A stretch of DNA of 64,000 nucleotides from Moesziomyces globuligerus (taxonomy: Eukaryota; Basidiomycota; Ustilaginomycetes; Ustilaginales; Ustilaginaceae), in assembly GCA_030849465.1 (NCBI GenBank), contig JARVLF010000020.1:574367-638366 (forward strand), read 5' to 3'. Both the position numbers and the translations under genes were made by a program. Of this stretch, positions 10,466 to 21,300 are shown one piece after another. Numbering within the stretch: position 1 is the first letter of the stretch; each line of letters begins with the position of its first letter. A model generated the notes under the pieces. It saw only the letters and a program-made list of their open reading frames with translations. It did no database searches and was not told where the DNA came from.

Positions 10466-12322
10466 ATGCTGTATCTGCTCGACTACGGCGCGGGCAACGT
10501 GCGCAGCCTCGCCAACTCGATCACCAAGCTTGGCTTCGAGTTCAAATGGGTCCAGTCGCCCGAAGACCTGCTCAAGGCCGACAAACTCCTCTTCCCTGGT
10601 GTCGGTGCCTTCGGGCCCGCCATGCAGTCCATCCGCGACAAGGGCTACGCAGAGCCGCTCAAGCAGTACATCGCCTCGGGCAAGCCCTACATGGGCATCT
10701 GCATCGGCCTCCAGACGCTCTTTGAAGGTTCCGACGAGGCACCCGGCGTCCCCGGCCTCGGCGTCGTGCCGGGCATCGTCTCCAACTTTTCTCCGCTCGA
10801 TAACGGCGAGAAGAAGTCGGTGCCACAGATGGGTTGGAACACGGCTCAGGTCGTCAAGACTCGCAACGACGATGGCGACAAGGATGCGGTCAAGTACGGA
10901 TTCCCCGACCCGGCCACCGGCGAAGAGAGCCACTACTACTTTGTTCACTCCTTCCGCGCCCAGTACGACGCCGACAAGCACGCAGACTGGGTGCTCACCA
11001 CCACCCAGTACGGCTCGGAGGTGTTCCTCTCCTCGATTCAGAAGGGCAACGTCTTCGCCACCCAGTTCCACCCCGAGAAGAGCGGAAGGGCAGGCCTCGA
11101 GCTCCTCCGCGCCTGGCTCAGCCAGCCCGGCACGATACACCCCAGCAAGGAGCGTCTGCTCCTGGATCCACAGCAGGTCGCCGTGCCCAAGCCGCGCGAT
11201 GGCCTCACCAAGCGTATCGTCGCCTGCCTCGATGTGCGTAGCAACGACGACGGCGATCTTGTCGTCACCAAGGGCGAGTCGTACGACGTGCGCGAGAAGG
11301 CGGACGCTCCCTCGTCCACGCAGCCCGAGGCCGAGGCATCCGGTTCGTCGCCCAGACGCAAGGTGAGGAACCTCGGCAAGCCCGTCGAGCTCGCCACGCG
11401 CTACTACCTCGAGGGCGCCGACGAGGTCACCTTCCTCAACATCACCTCGTTCCGCTCGTGCGCGCTCCAGGACCAGCCCATGCTCAGCCTGCTCGAAGCC
11501 GCCGCCGCCAAGATCTTTGTGCCGCTCACCATCGGTGGTGGCATCAAGGACTCGGTCGATCCAGATGGCACGCCAAGGCCCGCCAAGGAGGTCGCCGATG
11601 CCTACTTCCGCGCCGGTGCTGATAAGGTCAGCATCGGCTCCGAAGCCGTGTATGCCGTCGAGGAGCTGTACGCTCGTGCGGCATCGAACGGCCAAGCGGA
11701 CGAGCAGAATCCACTCAAGTTCAGCGATGCGTGCTTGACAGGCAAGACGGGCATCGAGACCATCAGCACGGGATACGGTGCGCAGGCCGTCGTGGTCTCC
11801 ATCGACCCTCGACGTGTCTACGTCGCCGATGGCGAGAGCGTTGACCCCAAGCACGCAGCGTGCGTCGTCGAGGGGCTCAAGGGGAGCGAGGACGAGGGCA
11901 AGAAGTGGTGGTACCGTTGCACAGTCAAGGGTGGACGCGAGGATCGTGATGTGGATGTGGTCCAGCTTGCACGCGGTGTGCAGCGCTTGGGCGCGGGAGA
12001 GGTGCTGCTCAACTCGATCGACCGCGATGGCTCGAACAAGGGCTTTGATAGGCAGCTCGTCGACCTGGTGCGTGGCGCCGTGGATATCCCCGTCATCGCC
12101 TCGTCCGGTGCAGGCAAGGCGGATCACTTTGTCGACGTCTTTGAGAACCCGGACTCCAGCAAGCCAAAGGGTCACGCCACCGTAGAGGCCGCGCTAGCAG
12201 CGGGCATTTTCCACCGCAACGAATGCTCCATCGCCTCGGTCAAGGAGACGCTCAAGCACAGCGGCTTCAACGTCCGCATCGAGGCGGTCGCCCAAGGTGC
12301 AGGCGCCATCTCCAAGCAATAG
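10466..12322 (+). CDS. HIS7: imidazole glycerol phosphate synthase, bifunctional glutamine amidotransferase/cyclase
   Basis: Catalyses the fifth step of histidine biosynthesis: PRFAR plus glutamine gives imidazole glycerol phosphate plus AICAR. The ATG at 10,466 begins MLYLLDYGAGNVRS, the canonical start of the HisH-type glutaminase; the in-frame upstream extension is low complexity. The 618-residue product is the eukaryotic HisH-HisF fusion. The glutaminase part has nucleophile Cys79 in GICIGLQ and the His202/Glu204 pair in QFHPEKSG. The linker leads into the cyclase barrel (KRIVACLDVR near 250; FLNITSFRS; LTIGGGIKD; ADKVSIGSEAV; LLNSIDRDGSNKGFD; IASSGAGKADHF). A short Ser/Pro/Glu insertion follows the first cyclase strand. 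All key residues are present, so it should be functional. Convergent with the following gene, 143 bp apart. Confidence 0.97.
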   Translation: MLYLLDYGAGNVRSLANSITKLGFEFKWVQSPEDLLKADKLLFPGVGAFGPAMQSIRDKGYAEPLKQYIASGKPYMGICIGLQTLFEGSDEAPGVPGLGVVPGIVSNFSPLDNGEKKSVPQMGWNTAQVVKTRNDDGDKDAVKYGFPDPATGEESHYYFVHSFRAQYDADKHADWVLTTTQYGSEVFLSSIQKGNVFATQFHPEKSGRAGLELLRAWLSQPGTIHPSKERLLLDPQQVAVPKPRDGLTKRIVACLDVRSNDDGDLVVTKGESYDVREKADAPSSTQPEAEASGSSPRRKVRNLGKPVELATRYYLEGADEVTFLNITSFRSCALQDQPMLSLLEAAAAKIFVPLTIGGGIKDSVDPDGTPRPAKEVADAYFRAGADKVSIGSEAVYAVEELYARAASNGQADEQNPLKFSDACLTGKTGIETISTGYGAQAVVVSIDPRRVYVADGESVDPKHAACVVEGLKGSEDEGKKWWYRCTVKGGREDRDVDVVQLARGVQRLGAGEVLLNSIDRDGSNKGFDRQLVDLVRGAVDIPVIASSGAGKADHFVDVFENPDSSKPKGHATVEAALAAGIFHRNECSIASVKETLKHSGFNVRIEAVAQGAGAISKQ

Positions 12323-12465
12323 ACCCCCTTGCAGACCCTCGCATCCGAAATAGATCCGCAGCTCAGAATGCCACATGCCTCTCACAGATGGAGAGTGTTG
12401 ACCGGTACAAATACAACGACCGTGAAGGTGCTAGAAACAAAGCAAGTGGGGAGAGGGGAGAGAGG

Positions 12466-14757
12466 TTAGGAGAGGCCGAGCATGCCTACGCGCTGGTCCA
12501 TGAGCGCTTCGATTTCGTGCTGCTGTTCCAGCTGGACGCGGCTCTCGACCGACTGGGGCGGATTGGCCGAGATCGAGAGACCCAAAGCGCCCGATCCGTA
12601 TCCGGGGCCTGATCCCGAGGCTGCGGGCGAGAAGGCGGCTGCGGCGGGAGGCTGTGGATTCTCCCTCGCCACGGGCGTACACGGTCTCGAGATGGTGGGC
12701 GAAGTCGAGTACCTCGACGTATACGCATGGTACTGGGCAGCATGTATGCCTCTGTACAGGATCCCGCCCGAGGGCGACGAGATCGGCATCATCAGCGGCG
12801 AATTCGACCCGGCCGCAACCTGCGCCGTGGACGCGCTCGCGACGGCCGAGCTACCCAGCGACGAACCTAGGTTCATCGGCGAGACGGCGCGCCGCTTGTA
12901 CGGCTCGTACCGGTCGTCGCCCACCGTCTTGCGCTTCGAGAGGCGCGCGCCTCCCGCCGCACCGAGCACGCGCGGAGACGTGTCGACATCCATCCCTCCC
13001 CCCGCCCCTCCTCCTGCTGCGGCTCGACGCCATCCGCGCTCGCCACCGACTGCGGCGCCCGAGCCCGTGCTACCGCCCGGCGACCACTTGTGCGCATTGC
13101 CCCGGTCGCGGAACCCCATCCACAGCGCATTGCCCTTGCGCTTCGGCAGCGAACTCGGCCCCGCCCCGCCCCCCGCTCCACCCAGACTCATCGCACCACC
13201 GCCCGCCGCATGCGCCTCGTGGCGGGCTGCGTCCGTGACCATGTGCGATCCGGGTGTCGACGGCGTGGCGTCCGGCAGCGTGGTGGCCGGCGGACGGCTG
13301 CGCAGCTCGTCCTCTTCGTCCGAGAGCGATCCGGTGCGCGAGTAGTACATCATCATCTCCTCTTCTTCGGACGAGAGGTCCGAACTGTCAGCATCGTCCA
13401 GCCCGTCCGCGGTGAAGACGCCGCGGATGTCGTCTACGTCGTCATCCCACATGTACTTGCGCCGCGACGACGAGATGGAGCCGAATCCACCTGCTGCGCC
13501 GAAGAAGGGCGACTTGGACATGCGCGTGCCACTGCCGCCCGCGCTGCCAAACGCCGAGCCGCCGCTGCTGGGGCCGAAGCGCGGGGTGCGCGGCAGCGTC
13601 GCCTCGCCGCCGAGGCGCTTCTGCAGCTTGGCCTCGGAGGCGATTTCGGAGTCTTCGGGCTTGCTCTCGTCCTGGAGCGAAGCGGCTACGCGGAGCACGG
13701 AGCGGTCGCGCGGGAGGAGGTTGGCGCGGCGCGTCACGGCCTTGCGCACGACGTTGGACGAGAGCAGCGACGATGAGCGCGAGCGGTTGCCAGCGTGGCC
13801 CAGCGGCGAGCCCATCGAGGCGCCCGTCGAGGGCGAGCGCGGCACGGTCCGCGAGAGACCCGAGGTGCTGCCGCCGAGCGGGTGGCCGAGCGCACTGGCG
13901 GCACCGCTGGCGGACGAAGAGCTGTCCTGGCCTGAGTCTGAAGTTGACGCGCGCGCCAGAGCCGACGAGGCCGTCGAGTGACGCGCCAAGCCGAGCGGAT
14001 GCGTGGTGGGCGGCGGTGTATTCGGCGTGTTGGCCAAGGACAGCGGAGGGCCCATGACGGGCGTGCTAGGCGCGCGCGAGACGGCCATGTCCTCGTCCTC
14101 GACGTCCTGCATCATTTCGTCGTCGCCGTCGTCCGGATTGGCGCTGGCGCGAAAGTCTTGCTCCTGCTCCGAAGGGTCGGGATCGAGGTGGAAGGGGGTG
14201 ATCTCTCTGCCAAGCATGCTTGCGCGTCGGAAGCGGGCGGGCGAGGCAATGGCGAAGCCGGGCGAGTTCATGCCCTGCGAGCGTCGGAGCAGCGCAGCCG
14301 ACGCGGTGGGTGCGCCGGGCGAAGTGGCTGAGGAGGCGGAGGAGAGCGAGGTAAACGGCGGCGGCGGCCAACCTTCGCCCGCGAGCGAGAGTGTTGGCGA
14401 AGCGGGTTGGGCGTAGAGTAAGGAGAGCTGCGGCTGCGCCAGCGGGTTGGCGTGGTCTCTTGTCGAGGGCGATGGCAGCATGCCGATGCCCAAGCCGGTG
14501 CCCGAGGAAGAAGCTAGCTTGAGAGGTGAGGAAGCGAGCGCGCCAGAGAGCGAGAGCAGAGGAGGAGCTGCAGCACTGTTGCTGGACGACGGAAAGGGAC
14601 GAGACGGGATCGAGATGGGGCCCGAGGAAGCCGAAGAGGAAGCGGAGCTGCCAAAGGGAAGAGCGAAATCGGACGAGGAGGTAGCGAAGGCGGTGCGGGG
14701 ATTGGCGCTGGTGCTGTAGCTAGCGTCGGCGCTGTCGGCATGGTCGCTGCCGTTCAT
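12466..14757 (-). CDS. serine/glycine-rich protein of unknown function
   Basis: A 763-residue ORF starting at the ATG at 14,757 and not recognised as a named family. It is Ser/Ala/Pro/Gly-rich and probably largely disordered, with many SP/TP sites. Less biased islands are SPARFRRASMLGREITPF (about 180-200), a stretch around RANLLPRDRSVLRVAASL followed by acidic and EAKLQKRLG residues (about 345-385), an acidic Ser/Glu block (about 455-475), a basic KRKTVGDDRYEPYKRRA island (about 625-645) and a short C-terminal EIEALMDQRVGMLGLS. The composition, basic islands and proline-directed sites would fit a nuclear regulatory protein, but this is inference only. Strong codon bias and an uninterrupted frame support a real gene. 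Confidence 0.7.
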   Translation of the reverse strand: MNGSDHADSADASYSTSANPRTAFATSSSDFALPFGSSASSSASSGPISIPSRPFPSSSNSAAAPPLLSLSGALASSPLKLASSSGTGLGIGMLPSPSTRDHANPLAQPQLSLLYAQPASPTLSLAGEGWPPPPFTSLSSASSATSPGAPTASAALLRRSQGMNSPGFAIASPARFRRASMLGREITPFHLDPDPSEQEQDFRASANPDDGDDEMMQDVEDEDMAVSRAPSTPVMGPPLSLANTPNTPPPTTHPLGLARHSTASSALARASTSDSGQDSSSSASGAASALGHPLGGSTSGLSRTVPRSPSTGASMGSPLGHAGNRSRSSSLLSSNVVRKAVTRRANLLPRDRSVLRVAASLQDESKPEDSEIASEAKLQKRLGGEATLPRTPRFGPSSGGSAFGSAGGSGTRMSKSPFFGAAGGFGSISSSRRKYMWDDDVDDIRGVFTADGLDDADSSDLSSEEEEMMMYYSRTGSLSDEEDELRSRPPATTLPDATPSTPGSHMVTDAARHEAHAAGGGAMSLGGAGGGAGPSSLPKRKGNALWMGFRDRGNAHKWSPGGSTGSGAAVGGERGWRRAAAGGGAGGGMDVDTSPRVLGAAGGARLSKRKTVGDDRYEPYKRRAVSPMNLGSSLGSSAVASASTAQVAAGSNSPLMMPISSPSGGILYRGIHAAQYHAYTSRYSTSPTISRPCTPVARENPQPPAAAAFSPAASGSGPGYGSGALGLSISANPPQSVESRVQLEQQHEIEALMDQRVGMLGLS

Positions 14758-15359
14758 GGTGTAGACGCGACGTGAGTAGGCGTCGGCATGGGCCGACCAG
14801 CGGTGCGCCTGGCACCTGTGCTGCGTGGGATGTGGTGATACGATGCTCGATTAACTACTTGCTGGGCTGCTGCGAGCCCTCGTCGGGTGGGATGAACATC
14901 GAGGCTGGATCGAAGGCGGGTGCTATAGAGCTTTGGTGCGAGATGATGCAGCACTTGACGGCACTCGCACTGAACCCTTTCCCGCTCCCAACCCTGAACC
15001 GCAACTGTCAAATGCATCCAAAGCGCAGCGGAGCGAGGTGGGCGCAATCCTGAATCCCAAAGTCGGAATTCCCGAATGAGCGCAATCGCAATCGCAGCCT
15101 CGATTTTTCCGAGGCCTTTTCAGCGACACAATTTCCCACCCGAATTATTCATCCAAGCAACACCACCAACCAAGACCATCATCCCCACCGTTCAGCACAC
15201 ACTTTCGACCCGACACACTCTTTCGTAGTAGCAAAGTGACGATCTGCATTTCTGCACATGATCCGGTGACGCAAAAAGTTCTAAAGCAGTTCTAAAGAGC
15301 GAGTCCTTGTGGTTTTGGAACACAGATAAAAGCGAAGGGAGCGGGTTGGGGGTGGAGCT
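14758..15359. other. intergenic region
   Basis: Promoter side of the Ser-rich gene and 3' side of the protease gene. No ORF, RNA gene or repeat worth naming was seen. Confidence 0.55.
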
Positions 15360-16883
15360 CTAGTCGTAGCGCACGTCCTTGCGCTGACCGAGACCGATGC
15401 GCCTGGCCGAGGCGGTGAGGTTGCGTCCGCCCTGGTCAAAGACGACGACGTGGTTCTTGATGAAGCTGAGGCCGATGATCGAGATCTGCGCGGGCCCGTT
15501 CTGGAACGCCGAGTAGCACATGTTGGTCTTGCCGCCCGCCGCCGCCGCGGGCACGGGCTGGTTGGCGTAGAAGACGTAGTCCTCGCGCGGGATGGTGAAG
15601 TTGGTGCCGCCGACCTGCAGGCTGAACGTGGGGTTCTTGGCCGTCTTCTCGTGCCTCCTGAGACCCGTGTCGCAGGGGACGAGGTAGGGGAAGGCGAGGC
15701 CGCTGCTCGAGTCGGCGACGACCGAGCCGTTGATCTGGCTGTTGATCTGCTTGGCGATGGGTGGAGGCAGGTAGAGCACAGCGGAGCCAGTGTCGACCAT
15801 GAAGCGGATGGGACGCTCGGTAGTGCCCGGAGCGGCGGCGAGCAGCGTGTCGCCCATGGTCATCTGATCAAAGTAGCCGGCCCAGAGGAAGGGCGAGAGG
15901 GCGCGCGTCCAGGTGATGTCGCCGTCGAGCTTGCGGTCGTCGACCTCGCCGAAAGTGTAGCGGCCTCCGCCGCCCCTGCCCGTGTTGCGGTTGGCCTTGG
16001 TGAGCGTGGCGGTGAGGTAGGTCTCGTTGATGAGGCCGCGCGACGACATGGCCTCGAAGGGCGTGGTCCATCCACCGGGGGTGTAGGAGCCGCTGCCGGC
16101 CGAAAGGCCGATGAGGCCCTCCATGCCGCGCGAGGCGCGCGAGCCCTTGAGGCTGGTGGCGAGCGCGAGGGGCAGCTGGTCGACATTGAGCCTCTGCTGA
16201 CCAAAGGTGAAGTTGTCGAGGCCGACGTAGCCCGAGACGGAGGAGCCGGAGCCGTAGGTGGAGGACCAGGGCTGGCCTGGGGTGCCGGCGGGGGCGGCCG
16301 AGGCGACCTTGTCGGTGACGGTGCGGTTGTGGTAGGTCTTGGACTTGGCCGGGTCGAAGAAGGTGTGATTGTTGGCGTAGCAGCACTCGGGCGAGTAGAC
16401 CCAGGTGTCTGGGCTGCCTGAATCAAAGACCATCTTGAGCGTCTGCGGGCGCGTGCCGAAGCCGACGTTGACGAGCCATTCGTTGTCTGCCGAGTTGTCG
16501 GTGGCCTTGTTGATGACGATGCCGAGCGAGTGGTCGTGGATCTTGCCGCCCTCGATCCAGCTGGCTACCTCGTGGCCGAGGTGGTCGAGCGTCGAGAGGA
16601 TGCTGTGGCGGGCGTGCGACTTGGGCTTTTGCTTATCGGCGCGGCAGGTCTTGGAGCTGCGCTTGGAGCCGGCACCGGAGAGCTCACGCTTGCGGAAGTC
16701 GAGGGGCAGCTCGGACGATTCCCAGCGCGACTGGAGGAACTTGGGGTGGGAGGGGGTGCCGTCGGCGGAGAAGAGGGCGGTGATGGGCTCGTGCGAGACT
16801 TCGAGGTCATGCTTGGCGGCGGCAGCAAGCGTGCTGAGGGTGGTGGCGGCAGCGAGGCCGATCAGGGCGGTGTGAGACTTCAT
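15360..16883 (-). CDS. secreted pepsin-like aspartic protease (family A1)
   Basis: Predicted secreted endopeptidase of the pepsin family. The ATG at 16,883 begins MKSHTALIGLAAATTLSTLAAAAK, a clear signal peptide; upstream in-frame codons are ignored because a TATATA box lies inside them at 16,956. The 507-residue product has a propeptide of roughly 90 residues. The first catalytic motif is FDSGSPDTWVY (near 152, DSG in place of the common DTG) and the second is VDTGSAVLYLP (near 359). Between them lie SSTYGSGSSVSGYVG (flap region) and GLIGLSAGSGSY. Cys residues flank the first active site (ECCYA). There is no C-terminal GPI-type hydrophobic tail, so it is probably released. The substrate is unknown. 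Tandem with the upstream ABC transporter gene, about 1.5 kb away. Confidence 0.9.
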   Translation of the reverse strand: MKSHTALIGLAAATTLSTLAAAAKHDLEVSHEPITALFSADGTPSHPKFLQSRWESSELPLDFRKRELSGAGSKRSSKTCRADKQKPKSHARHSILSTLDHLGHEVASWIEGGKIHDHSLGIVINKATDNSADNEWLVNVGFGTRPQTLKMVFDSGSPDTWVYSPECCYANNHTFFDPAKSKTYHNRTVTDKVASAAPAGTPGQPWSSTYGSGSSVSGYVGLDNFTFGQQRLNVDQLPLALATSLKGSRASRGMEGLIGLSAGSGSYTPGGWTTPFEAMSSRGLINETYLTATLTKANRNTGRGGGGRYTFGEVDDRKLDGDITWTRALSPFLWAGYFDQMTMGDTLLAAAPGTTERPIRFMVDTGSAVLYLPPPIAKQINSQINGSVVADSSSGLAFPYLVPCDTGLRRHEKTAKNPTFSLQVGGTNFTIPREDYVFYANQPVPAAAAGGKTNMCYSAFQNGPAQISIIGLSFIKNHVVVFDQGGRNLTASARRIGLGQRKDVRYD

Positions 16884-16955
16884 CGCGGTGCTGATCGTAT
16901 CGTATGGAGGTGGATGGAGCGCGATGGAGGCGAGGAACGGGGGGCGGCTGTCGGG

Positions 16956-16961
16956 TATATA
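16956..16961 (-). promoter_or_regulatory. TATA box of the aspartic protease gene
   Basis: TATATA on the minus strand (CTATATACCC) about 75 bp upstream of the chosen ATG. It supports the downstream Met as the real start and suggests a regulated, TATA-type promoter. Confidence 0.55.
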
Positions 16962-17745
16962 GATGCGAGACCGGAGTGCGCGAGCAGCGAGTGTTTTGGC
17001 TGCGCTTCTAGACGAGTGGGCCGGGCGTCGGAGGGGGAGGGTTGGAGAAGGGGGAATGGACAGCGGAGAGCAAGGGAGGCCGGAGAGGGCGAGGAGGGGG
17101 ATGAGGAGCCGACGGAGGGTGATGAGGGGCGAGCGATGCAAAGCACGGTGGGCCAGCAGCCAGCCAGCCCCTCATGGATGCAGCAGCCTAATGAAGCGCC
17201 TCGAGAGCGACGAGGACGAGGCTTGGCGGCGGCGGCCACACTCAGCCGCCAAGTGGGGAAATTCCACAACAAGATTGAATGGGGGTTCCCGGCTCTGAGC
17301 GGCGCTGTTTGTTGATCTACAAAGAGAGCGGAAGCAGCAGCAGCAGCAGCAGCACCAGCAGCACCAGTCGCCCCCGTCAGACAGGGTTTTGGGCGCGCGC
17401 GCGGGACGGAATTTCAATCGCTCGCTCAAAAAAGGGTTTGATCGGCGGCGGGCGCTAATCGAAAACGCCCTACGGTAGCAAGGGGTTGCGTCTCTTTTCG
17501 CAATGGTTCCGACGCGCTCACTGCTGTGGCTCTTGGCGGCAGCTGCGAGGTCCAAGACGTGCACGTCCCTTTGACCTTGGCACACGTTGCAGGCCTTTGC
17601 GGTATGGTCGGCGACGGTCCGATCGAGGGCGGCAGACAGTCGGATTCAGTTTGGCCTTGCTGGCTGTCGATGCAGATTTTCAGGCACCGCATCGCTCGCC
17701 AAACGCACGCACACGCGCAGCCGAGCTTCGGGCGCGTCTGGTTGG

Positions 17746-17748
<3 letters not shown>

Positions 17749-17785
<37 letters not shown>
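17749..17785. repeat. (AC)n dinucleotide microsatellite, about 18 units
   Basis: Uninterrupted AC/GT repeat of 37 bp between genes, a likely polymorphic marker. Confidence 0.85.
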
Positions 17786-17786
<1 letters not shown>

Positions 17787-18384
17787 TCGCCCTACGAAGG
17801 AGACTTGCCTCAACAAGCGGTTGCAACGGACAATGGCTGTCTGAGTCTGAGCCTCTGCACGTCGAAAAGGTTGAGTGCCAACTCTGTTTCAAGCTGCTAC
17901 CACGCATGTCACTCGGCCTCCTTCGCTCCGCCCAATTCGCCCGAGCTAGAGAAGCCTTCTTTCCTTCCCCTGCATCCCTCCCTCGTCCTCGGCGAGCGGC
18001 GGCGCTTCAACTCAATCAATTCCATCCGCACATCCTCCTCAGCTTCCGCCTCAGCTTGCGCTTCGCCGAGCTCGCTAGAATCCCTCTCACATCGGCTCGC
18101 CCTTGCATTGCACATCAGCCCGCCTTCCGTCTGCAGCATCTCCTCAACGCCCACCCCCTTGTCCCGATTTCGCGATTCGATCGCCACGCTACTGCTGACC
18201 CCTTGCATTCCACATCACATCCTCCCATCGCCACCGACCCCGCCGCCACAAACTCGCCCGCCACTTCGCCGGTCTTTGCAGTATGATGAAATGCTTCAAT
18301 GTGCAATGTGCAGCTTCTATTTTCAATGGCTTGAGTGCAATGTAATTTAAGATTGGGTTGCAGCATATCGACCAAGGTCGGCCA

Positions 18385-21300
18385 CTACTTGGACGCGCTG
18401 TCCGAGTTGGCCGCCGTCGTGCTCGTCGACGCCGACACCGAGCGCTGCGCCTCGGCCTCGCGCGCGATCCTCAGCAGCTCGCTCATCTCGCCGCTCTGCT
18501 GGCACATCGAGTGGAACACGCTCGACTCGTCCTCCATCAGCGACAGCGGCGATCCGCTCTCCACCACCTGGCCCTTGCCCAGCACCACAATCTTGTCGTA
18601 GTCGGCAATCGTCTTGATCCGGTGCGCAATCGTAATGATCGTCGCTTGCGGCGCCATCTCCTGTCGGATCGTCTTTTGAATCTGTGCGTCCGACGCCGAG
18701 TCCAGATTCGCCGTGCTCTCGTCCAGGACCAGAATACGGCTGTCCCGCAGCTTCAGCAGCCCGCGCGCCAGCGCCAGCAGCTGCTTCTGCCCAGCAGAGA
18801 AGTTTCGGCCGCCCTGCTCCACCACCGCATCCAGCGACGTGATGATGTTCGTGCGTCCGTGCATCTCGGCATCAGCACCTTCCTCGGCAGAAGGTCCGGG
18901 CGAGCCCGGTCGGCTGGGCGCACGGCTCACGGCGCGCGACGCGGCCGGCGTGGCGAACGACGCCAGACGGCATCGCTCCAGCGCCATCCACAGCTCGCCA
19001 TCCTCGTACGCGCCGAACGGATCCAAGTTGGATCGCACCGTGCCGCTGAACAGCTGCGCATCCTGAGGAATCACCGTCAGCCTCTCGCGCAGCGTTCGGA
19101 TCGGGATCGATGCAATGTCGATGCCATCAATCTCAATCGATCCCTGCTCCGCCTCCAGGAAGCGGAAGAAGCACAGCGCCAGCGTCGACTTGCCCGAGCC
19201 CGTGCGTCCGACGATGCCCACCTTCTCGCGCGGCTGGAACTCGAGGTCGATCCCGTCCAGCACGCGCGGGAACTCGGGCGTGTATCGCACTGCCAGGTTC
19301 TTGATCACAATCTTGCCCTCGCTGCTCGGCCAGTATGCTGGCGGCTCGGCGCCCGTCTGTCGCTCCGGCTCCAGATCCAGGTATTCGCTGATGCGCTCCA
19401 CGCTGTTCATGTTGATCTCGGTCTGCGTGTACATGCGTACGATCCACAGCACCGATTCGACAAACGTGATCGCGTACGCCAGCACGAAACCTGCCAGGCT
19501 CGCCTCGATGTCCGGTCGCAGCAGCAGGAAGATCGCCGACAGGAACGCCACCGACGCGCCCGCGATGTCGACGCGCACCGACAGCCATCGGTTCTCGTAC
19601 CACAGGAAGAAGAACGCCCGGTTCGCCTTGTCCACCAGTCGCAGGCAGTGGCGCGTGAATCGTCCTGCATCGCCGTACGCACGGATGATGACGCATCCGT
19701 TGAGCACCTCGCCCACCACCGTGTAGATCGGCGAACGCTCCACCGACTCGATGCGCTTCAGGTCGCGCGAGCTGACCAGGTACAGCGCGCCGATCACCGA
19801 GTACACGCACACCACCAGCAGCGCCACCACCAGAAAGATGGGCGTCGCCCAGCAGATCAGAATCAGAATCGCCGTCGCGGTGAGCGTGCACTCGAGCAGG
19901 AACAGCATGCAGACCGCCATCTCCTGGTCCACCGTCTCGACGTCCTTGGAGAGACGGTTCATGATGCGCCCCACCGGCGTGCGGTCGAAGAACTGCGGTC
20001 GCGCATTCAGGATCGCGTCCGTCAGTCGTCGGTAGATGCGCCTCGAGGCGCGCAGCGAGATAAAGAACTCGTAGCCGTCGCGCAGCACCGCCATCGTCAT
20101 GAAACCGAGCGAAATAGCTAGGTAGACACTCAGGTAGAATGTGTCCAGGTCCCGTCCCTTCGATCCATCGTCACCGCGAACGCTACGTGCCTGCATGGAG
20201 AAGACGTGCTGTCCTTCGGGGTGTGCCCATTGCTCGGGCGCCACGTAGCTCGACACATTGGCTGCAGGTGCGAAGGCGGATTCCGTAGAGGCGAAAGGGT
20301 CCGGCAGATGGCCAAGGAAGCTGTTCAGGCGAGCTCCGTTCAGCCAGTCGGGGCGACCAGACCAGATGGTATCCAGAAGCGGCGTCGTCATGAAGGTCTG
20401 CACTTGAGCGTAGGTGAGACGAGGCTTCGGTTCCGATGCAGCCATCGTGTTGAAGCCAGTGTGTTCCTCGCGGTAGTCGTGCGAGCCTGCCCATCGCATG
20501 AGCCAGGCACCGGAGCTGATATCCAGTAGACGCACTGTAAGGAAGAATACCAGCAGCGTGCTCCAGAGCAGCACAGCGTACCGCGTCTTGGTCGCCACAG
20601 AGCCAAGGTAGAGGCCGTAGTTCTTCGTACCGACGGCGCCTGCGCTGTAGGTCTCTTCATTGGTGTGCGCTTTCTTCTTCTCGAGCTTCTTGGCCATTTC
20701 TTCGCGCTCGGCCTCGTCCGAGCCGCCCGCTGCGAGTTCTTCGATCGTCATTTCTTCGTGGTCTGTTTCCTGCGCCGAGCCTTCCTTGAGCCGAGACTGC
20801 AGCGCTTCGCCTTCCTCAGAGAAGACGCCGGTGGCATTGACGTCATCAGGCGTGCCAGCTACGACGACACTGCCGTTGTCCATCGCCACCGCGAACGCGG
20901 CACCGGGCAGGCAGAGGCTGATGGCGTGGGTGACGAGGATGATGGTTCGGTCCTTAGCAAGCGCGCCCTTGAGCGCATGACGGTAGAGATGCTTGGCGGT
21001 GTGGCTATCCACAGCGGAGAGCGCATCGTCGATGAGGACATGCTTGGCGGACGAGTAGAAAGCACGTGCGAGCGCGATACGCGCCTTCTGTCCACCAGAG
21101 AGCGAAGTGCCCTTCTCACCGACCTCGGTCTCGTCACCGTACTCGAGAATCTTGAGATCAGGTTCGAGCGCGCAGGCCTTGATTACGGCGCGGTAGCGGC
21201 GTTCGTCGTAAGGGGAGCCGAAGAGGATATTCTCCTTGAGCGTGGTGCCCAGCAACCAGGGACTCTGGCTGCAGTACGCCACGGACTCGCTGAGGCCGGT

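Larger units (their letters stand above)
16884..18384. other. 1.5-kb intergenic region with microsatellites
   Basis: Holds the protease promoter and the 3' region of the ABC transporter gene. Contains CAG repeats at about 17,332-17,363 and an (AC)n tract at 17,749-17,785. The ORFs crossing it encode repeat-derived peptides such as poly-TH and are not supported. Confidence 0.6.

Noticed and set aside
17486..18286. 266-codon frame with a poly-TH run
   Set aside because: Driven by the AC microsatellite, no protein family, and located between genes.
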